Of a stretch of DNA of 64,000 bases, positions 61,718 to 64,000 are shown in pieces. The DNA is from an uncultured Alphaproteobacteria bacterium. GTDB lineage: Bacteria > Pseudomonadota > Alphaproteobacteria > UBA11222. How positions within the stretch are numbered: the stretch's first letter is position 1; every line of letters starts with the position of its first letter. Location: contig CAMYID010000012.1 in the NCBI GenBank assembly GCA_947258435.1, forward strand, positions 62,001 to 126,000, read 5' to 3'. The notes beneath the pieces were generated by a model. That model did no database searches and was not told the origin of the DNA. It was given only the letters and a program-made list of their open reading frames with translations. The position numbers and the translations under genes were made by a program.

Positions 61718-62706
61718 CAGGCGACCGTACCGGTCCCGTGCGACTGCCGCAGCAGGGCGGCAAGGCCGATCAGGGCGGGATTGTCATGGGTAATCAGATA
61801 GCTGGGGATCCTTGCCATATAGCTTTCAAACCGGCCTTTTGCCTCGAACCGTTGCCGGAACAGGGTCCGGTTGAAAAGCGGGCCCAGCCGGCCTGTAATT
61901 CCCCCGGCCAGATAGATGCCGCCCGCAGCCCCCAGGGTCAGCGCCAGATCGCCCGCCACCGCGCCAAGCAGGGCTGAAAAAAGATCAAGCGTTTCGATTG
62001 CCCGTGCATCCGTGTCGCGGGCGGCGCGCTGTGTGATATGTTCGGCGGTAAGCGGGGCCTGACCGTGTTGATCGGCTTCGGACGCCGCGCCGTCAATGAT
62101 CGCCAGGGTTTTGTAAAGTGTCGCAATGCCCGGCCCCGACAAGAGGGTTTCGGCTGAGACGCGGCCCCGTTCGGCCAGCAATTGCCCGAAAATCTCAATC
62201 TCCCGTGCGGTGCCGGGCGACAATCCGACATGTCCGCCCTCGCCCGACAGGGCAATCGCGCTGTCGCCATTGCGGACCAGCCCCGATACGCCAAGCCCCG
62301 TGCCCGCGCCGATTACCCCGGCAGGCGCCGTGTCATCCGCCGCGCCGCCCCCGATCTGCTCAAGATCATGTGCGCCAAGATGCGGTAGTGCATGTGCGAT
62401 GGCGGTAAAGTCGTTGACGATCCGTACCCGCGCAATGCCGCAGCGATCGGCAATCTCCTGACCGTTGATGATCCAGGGGCAGTTGGTCATGGCGATGGTG
62501 CCGCCCGATACAGGCCCCGCGCCGCAAATGGCGGCGGCTGCGACCGGCGCGGGTGCATGCGCATTGATAAAGGTGGCAAGCGCTTGCGGAAAGTCCGGAA
62601 AATCGCGCGTCTGCAGAACGACCGGCACGTCTGGTTTCCCGTCGGCACCGGCCAAAGCGAAGCGCGCATGGGTGCCGCCAATATCGGCGACAAGCGCAAC
62701 ACTCAT
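61714..62706 (-). CDS. glk: glucokinase (bacterial Glk/ROK-like)
   Basis: A 330-residue ATP-dependent glucokinase that makes glucose 6-phosphate. The N-terminal phosphate motif is ADIGGTHARFAL, the sugar-site region is AICGAGPVSGGTIAMTNCPW, VNDFTAIAHALPHL carries the catalytic aspartate, and GAGTGLGVSGLV and GEGGHVGLSP follow. I prefer ATG 62706, the usual Glk start; a GTG at 62721 would add five residues and lie 3 bp after the otsA stop. It is cotranscribed with otsA, linking glucose 6-phosphate supply to trehalose synthesis. Confidence 0.95.
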   Translation of the reverse strand: MSVALVADIGGTHARFALAGADGKPDVPVVLQTRDFPDFPQALATFINAHAPAPVAAAAICGAGPVSGGTIAMTNCPWIINGQEIADRCGIARVRIVNDFTAIAHALPHLGAHDLEQIGGGAADDTAPAGVIGAGTGLGVSGLVRNGDSAIALSGEGGHVGLSPGTAREIEIFGQLLAERGRVSAETLLSGPGIATLYKTLAIIDGAASEADQHGQAPLTAEHITQRAARDTDARAIETLDLFSALLGAVAGDLALTLGAAGGIYLAGGITGRLGPLFNRTLFRQRFEAKGRFESYMARIPSYLITHDNPALIGLAALLRQSHGTGTVAC

Positions 62707-62724
62707 GCCGGATTTGCGCACCGC

Positions 62725-64000
62725 TCAGCGACCGCCGGGCGCGGCCGGGCTAACGGCTTCCAGCCGGCTGATGAAATCATTGCGCCAGGCTGCCACATCC
62801 TCGCGCCGCATGCGCTCGACCATACGGTTGCGCCGCTCCAGCCGTTCGTCATAGGGCATGTTGAGCGCGGTCTGCATGGCTTCGGCCACACCATAGCTAT
62901 CGTAAGGATTGACGATCAGCGCGCCGTCCGCCTGATTGGCGGCACCGGCGAAACGCGACAGGACAAGCACGCCCGGATCATCCTCGGACTGCGCCGCGAT
63001 ATATTCCTTGGCGACCAGATTCATGCCGTCGCGCAGGGGCGTTACAAGCCCGACGCGGCTTGCGCGGTACATGCCCGCCAGCGCCTGACGGCTGAATCCG
63101 CGATTGAGATAGCGTATCGGTGTCCAGTCATAGTCCGAATACTGACCGTTGATATTGCCTGCCATCTGCTCAAGCTGTTCGCGGATATCGACATATTCGG
63201 CCACATCCTCGCGCGAGGGGGGCGCGATCTGCACAAATGAGGTGCGACCGCGATTTTCAGGGTAATCGGCAAGCAGCCGCTCAAAAGCCTCAAACCGTTG
63301 CGGCAGCCCTTTTGTATAATCGAGCCGGTCGACGCCAATGATCTGCAGCCGCTCACCCAGCACCTTCTTCATCCTGTTAAGATGCAGGCTTGCCTCGCGC
63401 GAGGTGGCGAATTTTTCGAAATTCTGCGTGTCGATTCCGATCGGTATGGCGGCGGCAACCAATGTGCGCCCGAAGGCAAGCACCCGCTCATCATCAAGCT
63501 CGGTCCCGCCAACCTCGTTGACGATGTAATTGACGAAGCAGCGCCGGTCGCCTTCGGTCTGAAACCCGATAATGTCATAGGCGCACATGGCGCGGATAAT
63601 CGCTTCGTGATTGGGCAGGGTGGTAAACACCTCAGGCGCGGGAAAGGGGATATGCAGGAAAAATCCCATCGGCTGGGTGCAGCCCATATGGCGCAACTCC
63701 GCCCCGAAAGAAAGCAGATGATAGTCATGTACCCAGATCAGATCATCATCGGATAAAAGCGGGTAAATCGCCTGGGCGAAGTTTGAGTTGACCCGCAGAT
63801 AGCCGCGATAATTATGCCGGTCATAGGTGGTCAGATCGATCCGGTAGTGAAATAGCGGCCACAAGGTGCGATTGGCAAAGCCCTTGTAATATTCCTCATT
63901 ATCCTCTTCGGACAGGTCGATGGTTGCGACCGATAGCGGGCCATGCTGTTCGATGACAGGATCGCCGATGCCCGTTTCGGAAATTTTGCCGCTCCAGCCG
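62725..64000 (-). CDS. otsA: alpha,alpha-trehalose-phosphate synthase (N-terminal end outside window)
   Basis: The last 425 codons of OtsA, a GT20 glycosyltransferase that joins UDP-glucose and glucose 6-phosphate to trehalose 6-phosphate. The frame is open from the window edge, so the start lies beyond base 64000. Visible motifs are [41 protein letters not shown], and the UDP-binding [23 protein letters not shown]. An OtsB phosphatase is not in the window. The product protects cells against osmotic or dry stress. glk follows within 20 bp. Confidence 0.95.
   Translation of the reverse strand, partial: GWSGKISETGIGDPVIEQHGPLSVATIDLSEEDNEEYYKGFANRTLWPLFHYRIDLTTYDRHNYRGYLRVNSNFAQAIYPLLSDDDLIWVHDYHLLSFGAELRHMGCTQPMGFFLHIPFPAPEVFTTLPNHEAIIRAMCAYDIIGFQTEGDRRCFVNYIVNEVGGTELDDERVLAFGRTLVAAAIPIGIDTQNFEKFATSREASLHLNRMKKVLGERLQIIGVDRLDYTKGLPQRFEAFERLLADYPENRGRTSFVQIAPPSREDVAEYVDIREQLEQMAGNINGQYSDYDWTPIRYLNRGFSRQALAGMYRASRVGLVTPLRDGMNLVAKEYIAAQSEDDPGVLVLSRFAGAANQADGALIVNPYDSYGVAEAMQTALNMPYDERLERRNRMVERMRREDVAAWRNDFISRLEAVSPAAPGGR

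Overview
The window is chromosomal DNA of high GC content, densely coded on both strands, with no phage, plasmid, IS or CRISPR signature and no rRNA or tRNA gene that I can see. The gene set points to an Alphaproteobacterium: class I lysyl-tRNA synthetase, a zinc-free L31, DUF1465, DUF952 next to pyrD, a BKACE (DUF849) enzyme, many acyl-CoA dehydrogenases, intracellular PHA depolymerase and an sRNA that looks like the alphaproteobacterial alpha-r8/suhB (MmgR) type. I cannot name the genus.

Layout. 1-13.5 kb is mostly housekeeping: end of a MATE exporter, a methyltransferase, arsC, pyrD-DUF952, an S24 repressor-like regulator, a cupin, a TPR protein, lysyl-tRNA synthetase, a hybrid histidine kinase, a DinG/XPD-type helicase, a TerB-like protein and an MFS carrier. 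13.6-15.8 kb holds a regulated sRNA gene followed by a BKACE-extradiol dioxygenase pair. 15.8-18.1 kb is a membrane TPR protein translationally coupled to a sodium:solute symporter. 18.3-31.7 kb is an acyl-CoA catabolism region: one operon (crotonase, two acyl-CoA dehydrogenases, SDR, methyltransferase), then gpmA and a GNAT gene, then four more acyl-CoA dehydrogenases, a MarR regulator and two hotdog thioesterases. 31.8-36.1 kb encodes an RND efflux pump (lipoprotein adaptor plus transporter). 36.3-42.1 kb has pepN, a glutamine synthetase-like ligase, a DMT carrier and a small unknown. 42.2-53.1 kb has an acyl-CoA synthetase, two nearly identical amidohydrolases, an arylsulfatase with a PQQ alcohol dehydrogenase, a Bcr/CflA exporter, a YgjP/SprT-like metalloprotein and a VOC protein. 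53.2-57.7 kb has phaZ, a second sRNA-like locus, DUF1465, rpmE and an envelope lipoprotein. The window ends with an LLM oxidoreductase, a P1-family peptidase, gamma-glutamyltransferase, glucokinase and trehalose-phosphate synthase (otsA, cut by the window edge).

The most interesting non-coding signal is a possible PHA regulatory circuit. A 12-bp element TTGTGCANTGCA, which fits the PhaR-box consensus I recall from Bradyrhizobium (TGCRNYGCASMA), occurs upstream of phaZ and again upstream of the sRNA gene at 13.7 kb. That sRNA carries the unpaired TTTCCTCCCT motif of MmgR-type RNAs, which are known to affect PHB storage in Sinorhizobium meliloti. A second RNA-like locus with a related 3' module lies next to phaZ. 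The promoter of the first sRNA also has an 18-bp palindrome that fills the spacer between its -35 and -10 boxes. These links are inferred from sequence alone.
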